Source: Miltoncostaea sp963771025 (lineage in GTDB: Bacteria > Actinomycetota > Thermoleophilia > Miltoncostaeales > Miltoncostaeaceae). Taken from it: a DNA stretch of 64,000 nt. Below are positions 44,559 to 54,813 of the stretch, piece by piece. Location of the stretch: NCBI GenBank assembly GCA_963771025.1, contig CAVYRL010000002.1:124001-188000 (forward strand), read 5' to 3'. Within the stretch, counting starts at the first letter, position 1; every line of letters starts with the position of its first letter. Below the pieces are notes generated by a model. That model was not told where the DNA came from. It saw only the letters and a program-made list of their open reading frames with translations, and searched no databases. The translations under genes and the position numbers were made by a program.

Positions 44559-45335
44559 ATGATCCAAGCGCTCAGGGCGCGGCCGGTGCGTGCGCTCATC
44601 GTCATCGTGCTGATCCTCGTCGTGGCGGTGGGCCTGTGGCTGTGGAGCCGCGCGGGGTCGAGCACCCCGGTCAGCCCGGAAGCCGCGTTGCAGACGCTCC
44701 GCGAGGCCGGCGGCGCCGACGGCGCCGCGACGCGCCATGGCGTCCCGCGGCCGGGGGTCTACACGTATCGCCAGAGCGGCTCGGAGCGCGGTGGGGCGGG
44801 GCCGCTGAAGCTGTCGCGGGACCTGCCCGGCGAGGCCCGCATGGTCGTCACACCCGCGGCCGGGGGCTACGGCCGGGAGCTGGACATCAGCGAGGAGCAC
44901 ATCGAGGGCGTGCGGGTGCGTGTCGACGCCGGCGGCAGCCACGAGGTCTCCCGGCGCACCAAGGTCACGTTCGTCGGCGTCGGCCAGGACGACCGGCGCG
45001 ACCTGACTCCTGCGCCGCTGTCCGTCCCCCCGGTGCTCGCGGCCGGCACGGCGTGGTCCGGGCGCTACTCGGCCGGCGGCCTCCCCGTCACCTTCCGCAG
45101 CGGCATCCTGCGCTCCGAGGCGGTCGAGGTGGGGGGAAGGAGGATGCCTGCCTGGGTCATCCGGACCGTCGCCGACACCGGCGGCCCGCACCCCGGGCGG
45201 CGCACCGACACCATCTGGTGGTCGGCCCCGCTCTCGCTACCGTTGCGGTGGGAGATCGACATGGAGATCCGGGGGGTCTTCAGCCTCGCCACACACGCGC
45301 GGCTGACCCTCGCGAGCACGACACCCGAGGTCTGA
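44559..45335 (+). CDS. Membrane-anchored or secreted hypothetical protein
   Basis: 258 residues. One N-terminal membrane helix (residues 12-30, ALIVIVLILVVAVGLWLW) is followed by an extracytoplasmic, beta-rich domain containing RPGVYTYRQSGSE, VTFVGVGQDDRRD and WVIRTVADTGG. The last third (DTIWWSAPLSLPLRWEIDMEI) reads like a lipoprotein-type or DUF3108-like beta-barrel, but I do not recognise a family securely. It is probably leaderless. It diverges from the MepA-like peptidase gene and precedes rpsL by 88 bases. Confidence 0.75.
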   Translation: MIQALRARPVRALIVIVLILVVAVGLWLWSRAGSSTPVSPEAALQTLREAGGADGAATRHGVPRPGVYTYRQSGSERGGAGPLKLSRDLPGEARMVVTPAAGGYGRELDISEEHIEGVRVRVDAGGSHEVSRRTKVTFVGVGQDDRRDLTPAPLSVPPVLAAGTAWSGRYSAGGLPVTFRSGILRSEAVEVGGRRMPAWVIRTVADTGGPHPGRRTDTIWWSAPLSLPLRWEIDMEIRGVFSLATHARLTLASTTPEV

Positions 45336-45366
45336 CCGGCGGGTGGAGCGGCCCCTCTGCGCGTGC

Positions 45367-45372
45367 TAGGTT
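45367..45372 (+). promoter_or_regulatory. -10-like TAGGTT upstream of rpsL
   Basis: TAGGTT lies 51 bases before the rpsL GTG with no clear -35. It is the only promoter-like element in the gap before the rpsL-rpsG-fusA unit. Confidence 0.3.
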
Positions 45373-45423
45373 TCCCAGGCCGCTCGCCCGGCAATGTCCT
45401 GTTGCGCTCGAAAAAAGGCCGAC

Positions 45424-45795
45424 GTGCCCACGATCAATCAGCTGGTCCGCAAGGGCCGCCGTCCAAAGTTCGCCCGCGTATCGACGCCCGCTCTGCGCGG
45501 CGCGCCGCAGAAGCGCGGCGTCTGCACCCGTGTCTACACGACCACCCCGAAGAAGCCGAACTCGGCCCTTCGCAAGGTGGCCCGCGTGCGGCTCGTCAAC
45601 GGGATGGAGATCTCCTCCTACATCCCCGGCGAGGGCCACAACCTCCAGGAGCACTCGGTCGTCCTGGTGCGCGGCGGTCGTGTGCGCGACCTTCCGGGCG
45701 TCCGGTACAAGGTCATCCGGGGCGCGCTCGACGCGGCCGGAGTGGCGGATCGGCGCATGGGTCGGTCCAAGTACGGCGCGAAGACGCCCAAGTAG
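45424..45795 (+). CDS. rpsL: Ribosomal protein uS12
   Basis: 123 residues from the GTG at 45424 (MPTINQLVRKGRR), preceded by AAAAAAGG. An in-frame ATG at 45394 would add ten atypical residues. The PKKPNSALRK loop and the VRDLPGVRYK loop, where streptomycin-resistance changes occur in other bacteria, read as the wild-type sequence. rpsG follows with no spacer. Confidence 0.97.
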   Translation: MPTINQLVRKGRRPKFARVSTPALRGAPQKRGVCTRVYTTTPKKPNSALRKVARVRLVNGMEISSYIPGEGHNLQEHSVVLVRGGRVRDLPGVRYKVIRGALDAAGVADRRMGRSKYGAKTPK

Positions 45796-46266
45796 ATGCC
45801 CCGTCGCGCAGTCATCACACGTCGTCCGCTCGATCCGGACCCCGTCTACAACAGCGCCCTCGTCACCCAGCTGGTGAACAAGGTCCTGAAGGACGGCAAG
45901 AAGTCGACCTCCGAGGGTGTCGTCTACGGAGCGCTCGAGCGCATCCGCGACCGCACCGGCCGTGACCCCGTCGCGGTGATGGAGGAGGCGGTGCGCAACG
46001 TCACGCCGGCGCTCGAGGTCAAGTCGCGTCGCGTCGGCGGTGCCACGTACCAGGTGCCGATCGAGGTCGCGCCGCGCCGCGGCCGCACCCTCGCCATCCG
46101 CTGGCTCGTCCGCTTCGCCCGGGAGCGCCGTGAGAAGCAGATGAGTGAGCGGCTCGCAAACGAGCTCCTGGACGCGCTGGGCTCGCAGGGGGGCGCCTTC
46201 AAGCGGAAGGATGACCTCTACCGCATGGCGCAGGCCAACAAGGCGTTCGCGCACTACCGCTGGTAG
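45796..46266 (+). CDS. rpsG: Ribosomal protein uS7
   Basis: 156 residues. PRRAVITRRPLDPDPVYNS at the start and the RRGRTLAIRWLVRFARER block are typical. It nucleates folding of the 3' domain of 16S rRNA. The ATG follows the rpsL stop directly. fusA follows after about 100 bases. Confidence 0.98.
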   Translation: MPRRAVITRRPLDPDPVYNSALVTQLVNKVLKDGKKSTSEGVVYGALERIRDRTGRDPVAVMEEAVRNVTPALEVKSRRVGGATYQVPIEVAPRRGRTLAIRWLVRFARERREKQMSERLANELLDALGSQGGAFKRKDDLYRMAQANKAFAHYRW

Positions 46267-46368
46267 GCACTCCCCGTCGCCACATGGCGTGAGGGGATGC
46301 AGGGTGGACGGTGATTCCCGCGCTCGGCCGCTACCGGCCGACGCTGTGACTCGGATGAGGTGATGGGC

Positions 46369-48468
<2,100 letters not shown>

Positions 48469-48469
48469 T

Positions 48470-48489
48470 CCCCGCCTCGTCGTGCGGGG
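48470..48489. terminator. Short hairpin between convergent fusA and the epimerase-like gene
   Basis: CCCCGC, eight-base loop, GCGGGG, within the 26 bases separating the two convergent stops. It is a plausible two-way terminator without U-runs. Confidence 0.45.
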
Positions 48490-48494
48490 GCGCC

Positions 48495-49679
48495 TCAGCC
48501 GCTGCAGGTGAGGCCGGCGCGGCGGGCGTAGGCGGTCCAGCGATCGGCGAAGCGGGTGTAGGTGGTCCCGCCGGTGGGGGCGCCCTTGGCCAGCTGCCGC
48601 AGCAGCGCGACGTGATAGCAGTGGTAGGTGTTGTCGGCGAGATATGTGCGCCAGCCCCACCCGGGCCGGAACAGCGAGTAGAGGCTCCACCTGCCGGTGT
48701 CGTGGAGCGGCAGGTAGTGGCGCAGGGTCGCCTCTCCGCGGACCGCCAGCTTGCGTGAGATCTCAGCGGCGGCCTTCGCCCCCTTGGCCCGCGGTCGCGC
48801 GCGGCCGGCGGGCGGACCCGTCGCGAGCGGCCGGGGCGCCGAGCGCAGCAGCCGCACGGACGAGCGCAGGTTGAGCAACGTCACCATGAAGCCGTTGAGC
48901 GCGGCGCCCTGCCACGGGCTCGCGCCGGGGTAGGCGCGCTCGACGTACCAGGGGCGGCTGCGGTGCTCGCCCGAGACCCAGACCCGGCTCACGACGCCCC
49001 CGCGCCCGACGGACACGCCAAAGGCGGCCAGCGCTCCCCGCGCGGCGTCCGAGAAGCGGGCGTCACCCGTGTTGTAGTAGGCGTTGGCGAACAGGTGGAC
49101 GAGCCGGCCCTGCGCCATGCCCGACGCGCCGGGACGGCTTGCGCCGGGGCGGCTGGGGACGTCGTAGTACTCCCACAACAGGAACGCATGGCGACCGGAT
49201 CTCCGCGCGACGGCGAAGGGCAGGAGGGCCTCGGCCAGCTGCACCAGCGAGAGGTCGTCGTTGAGGCCCTGCCAGCGCCCGGAGGTCGCGACCGGGTTCA
49301 CGGCCAGCCCGCGACCGGTCCAGTACGTGGAGAGCACGCCGGTCGGATCGCGCACGATGATCCGGGAGCTCGGCGCCGACCAGCGCGAGAACCACCAGGC
49401 GTTGACCCGCATCGTCCGGGAGATGGTCCGCCGCCGTCCGGCGGGTTGCCTCGGGCCCATGTAGCGGTGCCCCAGCCGAAGCACGAACTGGATGTCGGCG
49501 CGCGCGTCCGATCGCGCCGGCGCCCGTGTCAGCGCGCGCTCGAGCTGCGCCCGGGCAGCGCGCCAGTCCCTGGGGAAGTCCTTCGCCTCGATCCGGTAGC
49601 CGGGGCGCGCGGCCAGGGCCGTGCTGCTCGCCGCCAGCACGGCGAGCAGCACCACGGCGGCGATGGCCGTGCGGATCAC
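48495..49679 (-). CDS. Secreted D-glucuronyl C5-epimerase-like protein
   Basis: 394 residues. Signal peptide at about 1-23 (TAIAAVVLLAVLAASSTALA). The C-terminal half is alpha-helical with LPLHDTGRWSLYSLFRPG and DNTYHCYHVALLRQL, matching the pattern of the C5-epimerase C-terminal domain (D-x-G-x-x-S/T-Y-D...YH-x-x-H). Earlier MAQGRLVHLFANAYYNTGD resembles the same (alpha/alpha)-barrel fold. The actual substrate in bacteria is unclear; an exopolysaccharide is inferred. GTG start overlapping the end of the upstream oxidase gene by four bases. Confidence 0.75.
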   Translation of the reverse strand: MIRTAIAAVVLLAVLAASSTALAARPGYRIEAKDFPRDWRAARAQLERALTRAPARSDARADIQFVLRLGHRYMGPRQPAGRRRTISRTMRVNAWWFSRWSAPSSRIIVRDPTGVLSTYWTGRGLAVNPVATSGRWQGLNDDLSLVQLAEALLPFAVARRSGRHAFLLWEYYDVPSRPGASRPGASGMAQGRLVHLFANAYYNTGDARFSDAARGALAAFGVSVGRGGVVSRVWVSGEHRSRPWYVERAYPGASPWQGAALNGFMVTLLNLRSSVRLLRSAPRPLATGPPAGRARPRAKGAKAAAEISRKLAVRGEATLRHYLPLHDTGRWSLYSLFRPGWGWRTYLADNTYHCYHVALLRQLAKGAPTGGTTYTRFADRWTAYARRAGLTCSG

Positions 49680-52381
49680 GTGAGCCGCGCCGCCATGTGC
49701 TCTGCCGGATGCAGGGCCGCGCGGCCGGTGGTGCGCCGGATCTGCTCTCGGCAGGAGGTGCCGGCGGCGACCGCCACACCGGCATCCCGCATCGCCGGCG
49801 CGAAGCGGTCCTCGGCGATCCGGCGGGACAGGTCGGGATGGACGTGGCCGAACGACCCGGCCATCCCGCAGCAGCCGGCGCCCGAGGTCCGCGCCACCGC
49901 CCCGGCGATGCGGGCGAGCGCCGCGGCGCCCTCCCGGCCGCCGCCCAGTGACGCGGCGTGGCAGTGCTCGTGGACGACGGCCTCACGCGCGTCGTCGCGC
50001 AGCGCGGGCGGCCCCAGCTCGAGCACGGCCCGCTCGAATGTCACGACCGCATCGGCCACCCACCGCGCGCGCGGATCGTCCGGCAGCAGGCGGGGAAGAT
50101 CATCGATGAGCATGGACCAGCACGAGGGCTCGAGCACCACGATCCGGCGGCCGGCGATCGCGTGAGGGGCGAGCCTGCCCAGCGCCCGGCGCGCGCGCGA
50201 GCGCGCCGGGCCGACGAGGCCCTGCGACAGCAGAGGGCGTCCGCAGCATCCGGGGTCCACCACCTCGGTATCGGCACCGCACGCGCCGAGCACCCGCAGG
50301 GCCGCCTCGCCGATGCCCGGCTCGAGGAAGCGCGTGAACGTGTCGGCCATCACGACGACCTCGGGTCCTCCGGTGGGGCTCCCCGGCGTCGGATGCCAGC
50401 GACGCACCGGCACGGGCGGGGCGACGCCCGTCGCACGGCGCGCGAGGCCGGCGGCGAGGCGGGCGAGGCGGGGCGCGCGCGACCCGAGCGCGAGCAGGTC
50501 GTGCGCGTGGCCGATGAGCCGCGTCGGCAGGGGCACCCCCCGCGCCCGGTGCCGGTGCGCCAGGGCCTCCACCTTGAGGCTCGCCATGTCGACCTGGGCC
50601 GGGCACTCCGACACGCAGGCCTTGCACCCCAGGCACAGCTCCAGCGCCTCGTGCAGGCCGTCGTCGGCGAGCCCCGCCGGCAGGCGGCCCTCCAGCGCCG
50701 AGCGCAGGATCGCCGCCCGGCCCCGGGTGGAGTGGCGCTCGTCACCGAGGGCCTGGAAACTGGGGCACATCGATCCGGCGCGCGATCGGCAGGCGCCGTT
50801 GTTGTTGCAGGCCTCGCCCGCGCGCGCCAGGCCGCCCTCGGCGGCGAAGCTGAGTGCCGTCCGCCGTGGCCTCCGCGGCGGAGAGGCCTCGATGCGCAGC
50901 CCCTGGTCGAGAGGCTCGGGATCGGTCAGGACGCCGGGGTTGAGGAGGCGATCGGGGTCCAGCAGCGCCTTGAGACGGGCGAAGGCCGCGATGGTCGCCG
51001 GCGGATACATCCGCGGCAGCAGCTCGCTGCGCAGCCGCCCGTCGCCGTGTTCGCCCGACAGCGACCCGCCGTTCTGGGCCACCAGGTCGGCGACCTCCTC
51101 GGCGATGCGCCGCATCATGGCCACGGCTCCGGGGCGGCGCAGGTCCATCAGCGGCCGGATGTGGAGGCACCCGACGCTGGCGTGCCCGTACCAGACCGCC
51201 CGCACGTCCTCGCGCGCGAGGACTCCACGCACGTCGCGCGCGAAGCCGGCGAGCCGGGCCGGGGGCACCGCCGGGTCCTCGATGAAGGGCACCGGGCGAG
51301 GATCTTCCGCCGCGCCGGCGTCGGCCGTCCGCAGCGCGCGGGCGATCCCCGAGCGGCGCACGGCCCAGATCGCCGCCTGCTCGGCGGGGTCCCGCACCAC
51401 CCGGGCCTCCGGGATCTCGCGCAGCCGCCGCTCCACGTCGTCCGGCTCGCCGCTGTGCTCCACCACCAGCAGCGCAGCGGCATCGCCGGCGAAGCCCAGC
51501 AGGGCGCGCACCGCGGGCGGGCGGTTGGCGGGGTCCAGCAGGGCGCGGTCCATCAGCTCGATCGCCGACGGCCCCGCCTCCAGCAGGCCGACGACCGACT
51601 CGAGGGCCCGGTCCACCGAGTCGAAGCCCAGCAGCGCCAGCCCCCGCCTCGCCGGCCGCGGGATCAGGCGCAGCTCGGCCCCGCGGGTGAGCGCCAGGGT
51701 CCCCTCGGACCCGCACATCAGCCTCGGCCAATCCGGCTCGGGGCCGGCCAGCGCATCGAGCGCGTACCCCGACACCCGGCGGATGAGCCGCGGCGGGTGG
51801 GCGTCCGCCGCGAGTGGACGCGCCCTCTCGAGGGCGTCCGGCGCGGCGGCCCCCTGCCGTAGCCGGGCGCGCGTCCCATCGGCCAGAGTGACATCCAGCG
51901 CGAGGACGTGATCGGCCGTCAGACCGTGGACCACCGATCGGGCGCCCGCCGAGTTGTTGGCGATCATCCCGCCCAGCGTCGCGCGGCTCGCGGTCGCCAC
52001 ATCCGCCCCGAACGTGAGGCCGTGGGCCGCCGCGGCCGCGTTGAGATCGTCGAGCACGACCCCCGGGCCGACGCGGGCCGCGCGGGCGTCCGGGTCGATC
52101 GCCACCGCGGCGAGGGCCGAGCAATCGACAACCAGGCCACGACCCACCGCCTGGCCGGCCAGGCTCGTCCCCGCCCCACGCATCGTCAGCGGCACGCCGT
52201 GCGCGCGGCAGGCCGCGATCGCCGCGTCGATGTCATCGACCTCGGCCGCCCTCAGGGTGGCCAGCGGACGGCGGCGATAGATGCTCGCGTCGGAGGCGTA
52301 GAGATCCCGGGAAGCAGGGTCGTCGCGCACCTCGCCGGCCACGGAGGCGCGGAGGTCGGCGACCAGTCCGGACGCGTTCAC
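49676..52381 (-). CDS. Fused FAD-linked oxidase / [4Fe-4S] protein (GlcD-GlcF-like, YdiJ type)
   Basis: 901 residues. The N-terminal ~430 form a vanillyl-alcohol-oxidase-type FAD domain (PLTMRGAGTSLAGQAVGRG, GGMIANNSAGARS), followed by the FAD-oxidase C domain. An Fe-S region then carries CNNNGACR...MCPSF and CLGCKACVSECP, and two CCG-type cysteine domains (DPGCCGRPLLSQG, GCCGMAGSFGH) end the protein. Such fusions oxidise 2-hydroxy acids such as D-2-hydroxyglutarate or D-lactate and feed electrons to quinone; the substrate here is not determined. GTG start with TACCAT seven bases upstream. Co-transcribed with the epimerase-like gene. Confidence 0.88.
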   Translation of the reverse strand: MNASGLVADLRASVAGEVRDDPASRDLYASDASIYRRRPLATLRAAEVDDIDAAIAACRAHGVPLTMRGAGTSLAGQAVGRGLVVDCSALAAVAIDPDARAARVGPGVVLDDLNAAAAAHGLTFGADVATASRATLGGMIANNSAGARSVVHGLTADHVLALDVTLADGTRARLRQGAAAPDALERARPLAADAHPPRLIRRVSGYALDALAGPEPDWPRLMCGSEGTLALTRGAELRLIPRPARRGLALLGFDSVDRALESVVGLLEAGPSAIELMDRALLDPANRPPAVRALLGFAGDAAALLVVEHSGEPDDVERRLREIPEARVVRDPAEQAAIWAVRRSGIARALRTADAGAAEDPRPVPFIEDPAVPPARLAGFARDVRGVLAREDVRAVWYGHASVGCLHIRPLMDLRRPGAVAMMRRIAEEVADLVAQNGGSLSGEHGDGRLRSELLPRMYPPATIAAFARLKALLDPDRLLNPGVLTDPEPLDQGLRIEASPPRRPRRTALSFAAEGGLARAGEACNNNGACRSRAGSMCPSFQALGDERHSTRGRAAILRSALEGRLPAGLADDGLHEALELCLGCKACVSECPAQVDMASLKVEALAHRHRARGVPLPTRLIGHAHDLLALGSRAPRLARLAAGLARRATGVAPPVPVRRWHPTPGSPTGGPEVVVMADTFTRFLEPGIGEAALRVLGACGADTEVVDPGCCGRPLLSQGLVGPARSRARRALGRLAPHAIAGRRIVVLEPSCWSMLIDDLPRLLPDDPRARWVADAVVTFERAVLELGPPALRDDAREAVVHEHCHAASLGGGREGAAALARIAGAVARTSGAGCCGMAGSFGHVHPDLSRRIAEDRFAPAMRDAGVAVAAGTSCREQIRRTTGRAALHPAEHMAARLT

Positions 52382-52388
52382 GACGGGG

Positions 52389-52394
52389 ATGGTA
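52389..52394 (-). promoter_or_regulatory. -10-like TACCAT seven bases before the FAD/Fe-S oxidase start
   Basis: Minus-strand TACCAT, seven bases, then GTG, with no ribosome site between. Fits the leaderless pattern. Confidence 0.4.
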
Positions 52395-52444
52395 CGGTCT
52401 CGACGCGCCCGTGCGACGGGGTGTTCGCCGAGAGGCCGAATCCC

Positions 52445-52472
52445 TTGCGGGCCGGGGTCCTTTTGCTAATCT
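52445..52472 (+). promoter_or_regulatory. Probable tuf promoter
   Basis: TTGCGG (52445-52450), 16-base spacer, TAATCT (52467-52472). It is the best sigma70-like match in the 223-base gap between the oxidase and tuf, and gives a leader of about 125 bases. Confidence 0.6.
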
Positions 52473-52504
52473 ACCCCGGCTCTACGGAGCGCCCGGTTTT
52501 TCGT

Positions 52505-52529
52505 GCGCGGCCTTCCGGCCGCGCGTTTT
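52505..52529 (+). terminator. Terminator-like hairpin inside the tuf leader
   Basis: GCGCGGCC, loop TTCC, GGCCGCGC, then GTTTT: eight GC pairs and a short U-run, located between the tuf promoter and start codon. T-runs also lie at 52497-52501 and 52542-52546, unusual in such GC-rich DNA. It may act as an attenuator of EF-Tu synthesis. Confidence 0.55.
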
Positions 52530-52604
52530 GTGCCGGGGGGATTTTTCCGTCAGAGGACGCGGCCGCGAAGCGGTCGCATCGCAGAGTGCCCAAGGGAGCT
52601 ATCG

Positions 52605-53801
52605 ATGGCGAAAGAGAAGTTCGACAGGTCGAAGCCACACGTGAACGTGGGCACCATCGGTCACGTCGACCACGGCAAGACGACCCTGACGGCTGCCATC
52701 ACCAAGGTGCTTTCCGAGAACGGCAAGGGTGGTGGCACGACCGCCGTCTCGTTCGACTCGATCGACAAGGCCCCGGAGGAGCGTGAGCGCGGCATCACGA
52801 TCGCCACCGCCCACGTGGAGTACGAGACCGAGAACCGGCACTACGCCCACGTCAACTGCCCGGGGCACGCCGACTACATCAAGAACATGATCACCGGCGC
52901 GGCGCAGATGGACGGGGCGATCCTCGTGGTCTCCGCCGCCGACGGGCCCATGCCCCAGACGCGCGAGCACATCCTGCTCGCCCGCCAGGTGGGCGTGCCG
53001 TCGATCGTGGTGTTCCTCAACAAGGCCGACATGGTCAACGACGAGGAGCTCCTCGAGCTGGTCGAGCTCGAGGTCCGCGAGTTGCTGTCGCTCTACGAGT
53101 TCCCCGGCGACGACATCCCGGTCATCAAGGGTTCCGCCCTCAACGCCCTCAACGGCGACGCGTCGGCGGCCGAGGGCATCCTCGAGCTGATGGCAGCGGT
53201 CAACGACTACATCGACGTCCCGGAGCGCGACATCGACAAGCCCTTCCTGATGCCGGTGGAGGACGTCTTCACCATCACGGGCCGGGGCACCGTCGCGACC
53301 GGTCGCGTCGAGCGCGGCATCATCAAGGTCGGCGAGACGGTCGAGATCGTGGGTATGACCCCCGAGACCAACAGCACGACCGTGACGGGCGTCGAGATGT
53401 TCCGGAAGCTGCTCGACGAGGGCCGCGCCGGCGACAACATCGGCGCCCTCCTGCGCGGTGTGAAGCGCGAGGAGATCCAGCGCGGCCAGGTGCTCTCGGC
53501 TCCCAAGTCGATCACCCCGCACACCAAGTTCAAGGCCCAGGTGTACGTCCTCTCGAAGGACGAGGGCGGCCGTCACACGCCGTTCTTCCAGGGCTACCGC
53601 CCGCAGTTCTACTTCCGCACGACCGACGTGACCGGGGTCGTCACCCTCCAGGAGGGCGTCGAGATGGTCATGCCGGGCGACAATGCCACCATGGACGTCG
53701 AGCTGATCCAGCCGATCGCCATGGAGGAGGGCCTCCGCTTCGCCATTCGCGAGGGTGGCCGTACCGTTGGGGCTGGAGTGGTCGAAAGCATCACCGAGTA
53801 G
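52605..53801 (+). CDS. tuf: Elongation factor Tu
   Basis: 398 residues from the ATG at 52605 with AAGGGAG upstream. GTPase motifs: GHVDHGKT (G1), ERGITIATAHVEY (switch I), CPGHADY (G3) and NKADMV (G4). Domains II and III follow and end in VGAGVVESITE. It carries aminoacyl-tRNA to the ribosome. It has its own promoter and leader because it is detached from fusA, and it ends at a strong terminator before rpsJ. Confidence 0.98.
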   Translation: MAKEKFDRSKPHVNVGTIGHVDHGKTTLTAAITKVLSENGKGGGTTAVSFDSIDKAPEERERGITIATAHVEYETENRHYAHVNCPGHADYIKNMITGAAQMDGAILVVSAADGPMPQTREHILLARQVGVPSIVVFLNKADMVNDEELLELVELEVRELLSLYEFPGDDIPVIKGSALNALNGDASAAEGILELMAAVNDYIDVPERDIDKPFLMPVEDVFTITGRGTVATGRVERGIIKVGETVEIVGMTPETNSTTVTGVEMFRKLLDEGRAGDNIGALLRGVKREEIQRGQVLSAPKSITPHTKFKAQVYVLSKDEGGRHTPFFQGYRPQFYFRTTDVTGVVTLQEGVEMVMPGDNATMDVELIQPIAMEEGLRFAIREGGRTVGAGVVESITE

Positions 53802-53817
53802 CAGGGTTCGTCCCCGA

Positions 53818-53856
53818 CCCCGTCGTCTCCACACCGGAGGCGGCGGGGTTTTCTTT
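53818..53856 (+). terminator. Strong intrinsic terminator after tuf
   Basis: CCCCGTCGTCTCC, loop ACACC, GGAGGCGGCGGGG: thirteen pairs (two G-U), followed by TTTTCTTT. This is the clearest terminator in the window. It lies only 23 bases before the rpsJ start, so the S10 operon must be fed by readthrough or by a promoter inside this short segment. Confidence 0.92.
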
Positions 53857-53879
53857 CCCCACGTAAAGGCGCCGCGAGA

Positions 53880-54188
53880 GTGCAGCAGAACAAGATCAGG
53901 ATTCGGCTCAAGGCTTACGATCACGAGCTGATCGACAAGAGCGCGGCCTCGATCGTGGAGACGGCCCAGCGGAGCGGCGCGACCATCTCCGGACCCGTTC
54001 CGCTGCCGACCGAGCGCAACGTCTACTGCGTGATCCGCGGTCCGTTCAAGGACAAGGACTCGCGGGAGCATTTCGAGATCCGCACGCACAAGCGCCTCAT
54101 CGACATTTACTCGCCGACGCCCAAGACGGTCGACTCGCTCATGCGCCTCGACCTGCCCGCGGGCGTCAACATCGAGATCAAGGCCTAG
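53880..54188 (+). CDS. rpsJ: Ribosomal protein uS10
   Basis: 102 residues, GTG start. QQNKIRIRLKAYDHELIDKS and the EHFEIRTHKRLIDIY loop are diagnostic. First gene of the S10-spc series that runs to the window end. S10 is also the NusE antitermination factor that bridges ribosome and NusG. A weak AAAGG ribosome site lies between the terminator and the start. Confidence 0.97.
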   Translation: MQQNKIRIRLKAYDHELIDKSAASIVETAQRSGATISGPVPLPTERNVYCVIRGPFKDKDSREHFEIRTHKRLIDIYSPTPKTVDSLMRLDLPAGVNIEIKA

Positions 54189-54192
54189 AGCG

Positions 54193-54813
54193 GTGGCCGT
54201 GATCATCGGACGCAAGGTCGGCATGACCCAGATCTTCGGCGACGACGGCGCACGCGTGCCGCTCACCGTGATCGAGGCGGGCCCCTGCCACGTCACCCAG
54301 GTCAAGACCCAGGAGCACGACGGCTACGACGCCGTGCAGCTCGGCTTCGGGACGACCAAGCCGAAGGGCCTCAGCAAGCCCGAGCTCGGCCACCTGAAGA
54401 AGGCCGGCGCACCGCCGATCCGTCACCTGCACGAGTTTCCGGCGGATGAGTTCGAGGGCGATCTCGCGCTGGGCGACATCGTGACCGTCGAGCCCTTCGA
54501 GCCCGGCCAGATGGTGCGCGTGACCGGCACCTCCAAGGGCAAGGGCTACGCGGGAACGATCAAGCGCCACAATTTCAAGCGCGGACCGGTGAGCCACGGC
54601 TCGCACAATGTCCGCGCGCCGGGTTCCATCGGCGCCGCCGCCTATCCGGCCCGCGTCTTCAAGGGCATGCGGATGAGCGGTCACATGGGCGCGCGCACCG
54701 TCACGCAGCGCGGTCTTCAGATCGTGGATCGCGACCCGGAGCGCAACCTGCTGCTCGTGCGGGGTGCGGTTCCCGGGGGCGTGAACGGCATCGTGATCGT
54801 GAGGCCCGAGTAG
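54193..54813 (+). CDS. rplC: Ribosomal protein uL3
   Basis: 206 residues, GTG start four bases after rpsJ. GRKVGMTQIFGDDGARVPLTVIEAG at the N-terminus and the KGKGYAGTIKRHNFKRGPVSHGS arm are typical; the arm reaches the peptidyl-transferase centre. Its TAG shares a base with the rplD GTG. Confidence 0.97.
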   Translation: MAVIIGRKVGMTQIFGDDGARVPLTVIEAGPCHVTQVKTQEHDGYDAVQLGFGTTKPKGLSKPELGHLKKAGAPPIRHLHEFPADEFEGDLALGDIVTVEPFEPGQMVRVTGTSKGKGYAGTIKRHNFKRGPVSHGSHNVRAPGSIGAAAYPARVFKGMRMSGHMGARTVTQRGLQIVDRDPERNLLLVRGAVPGGVNGIVIVRPE

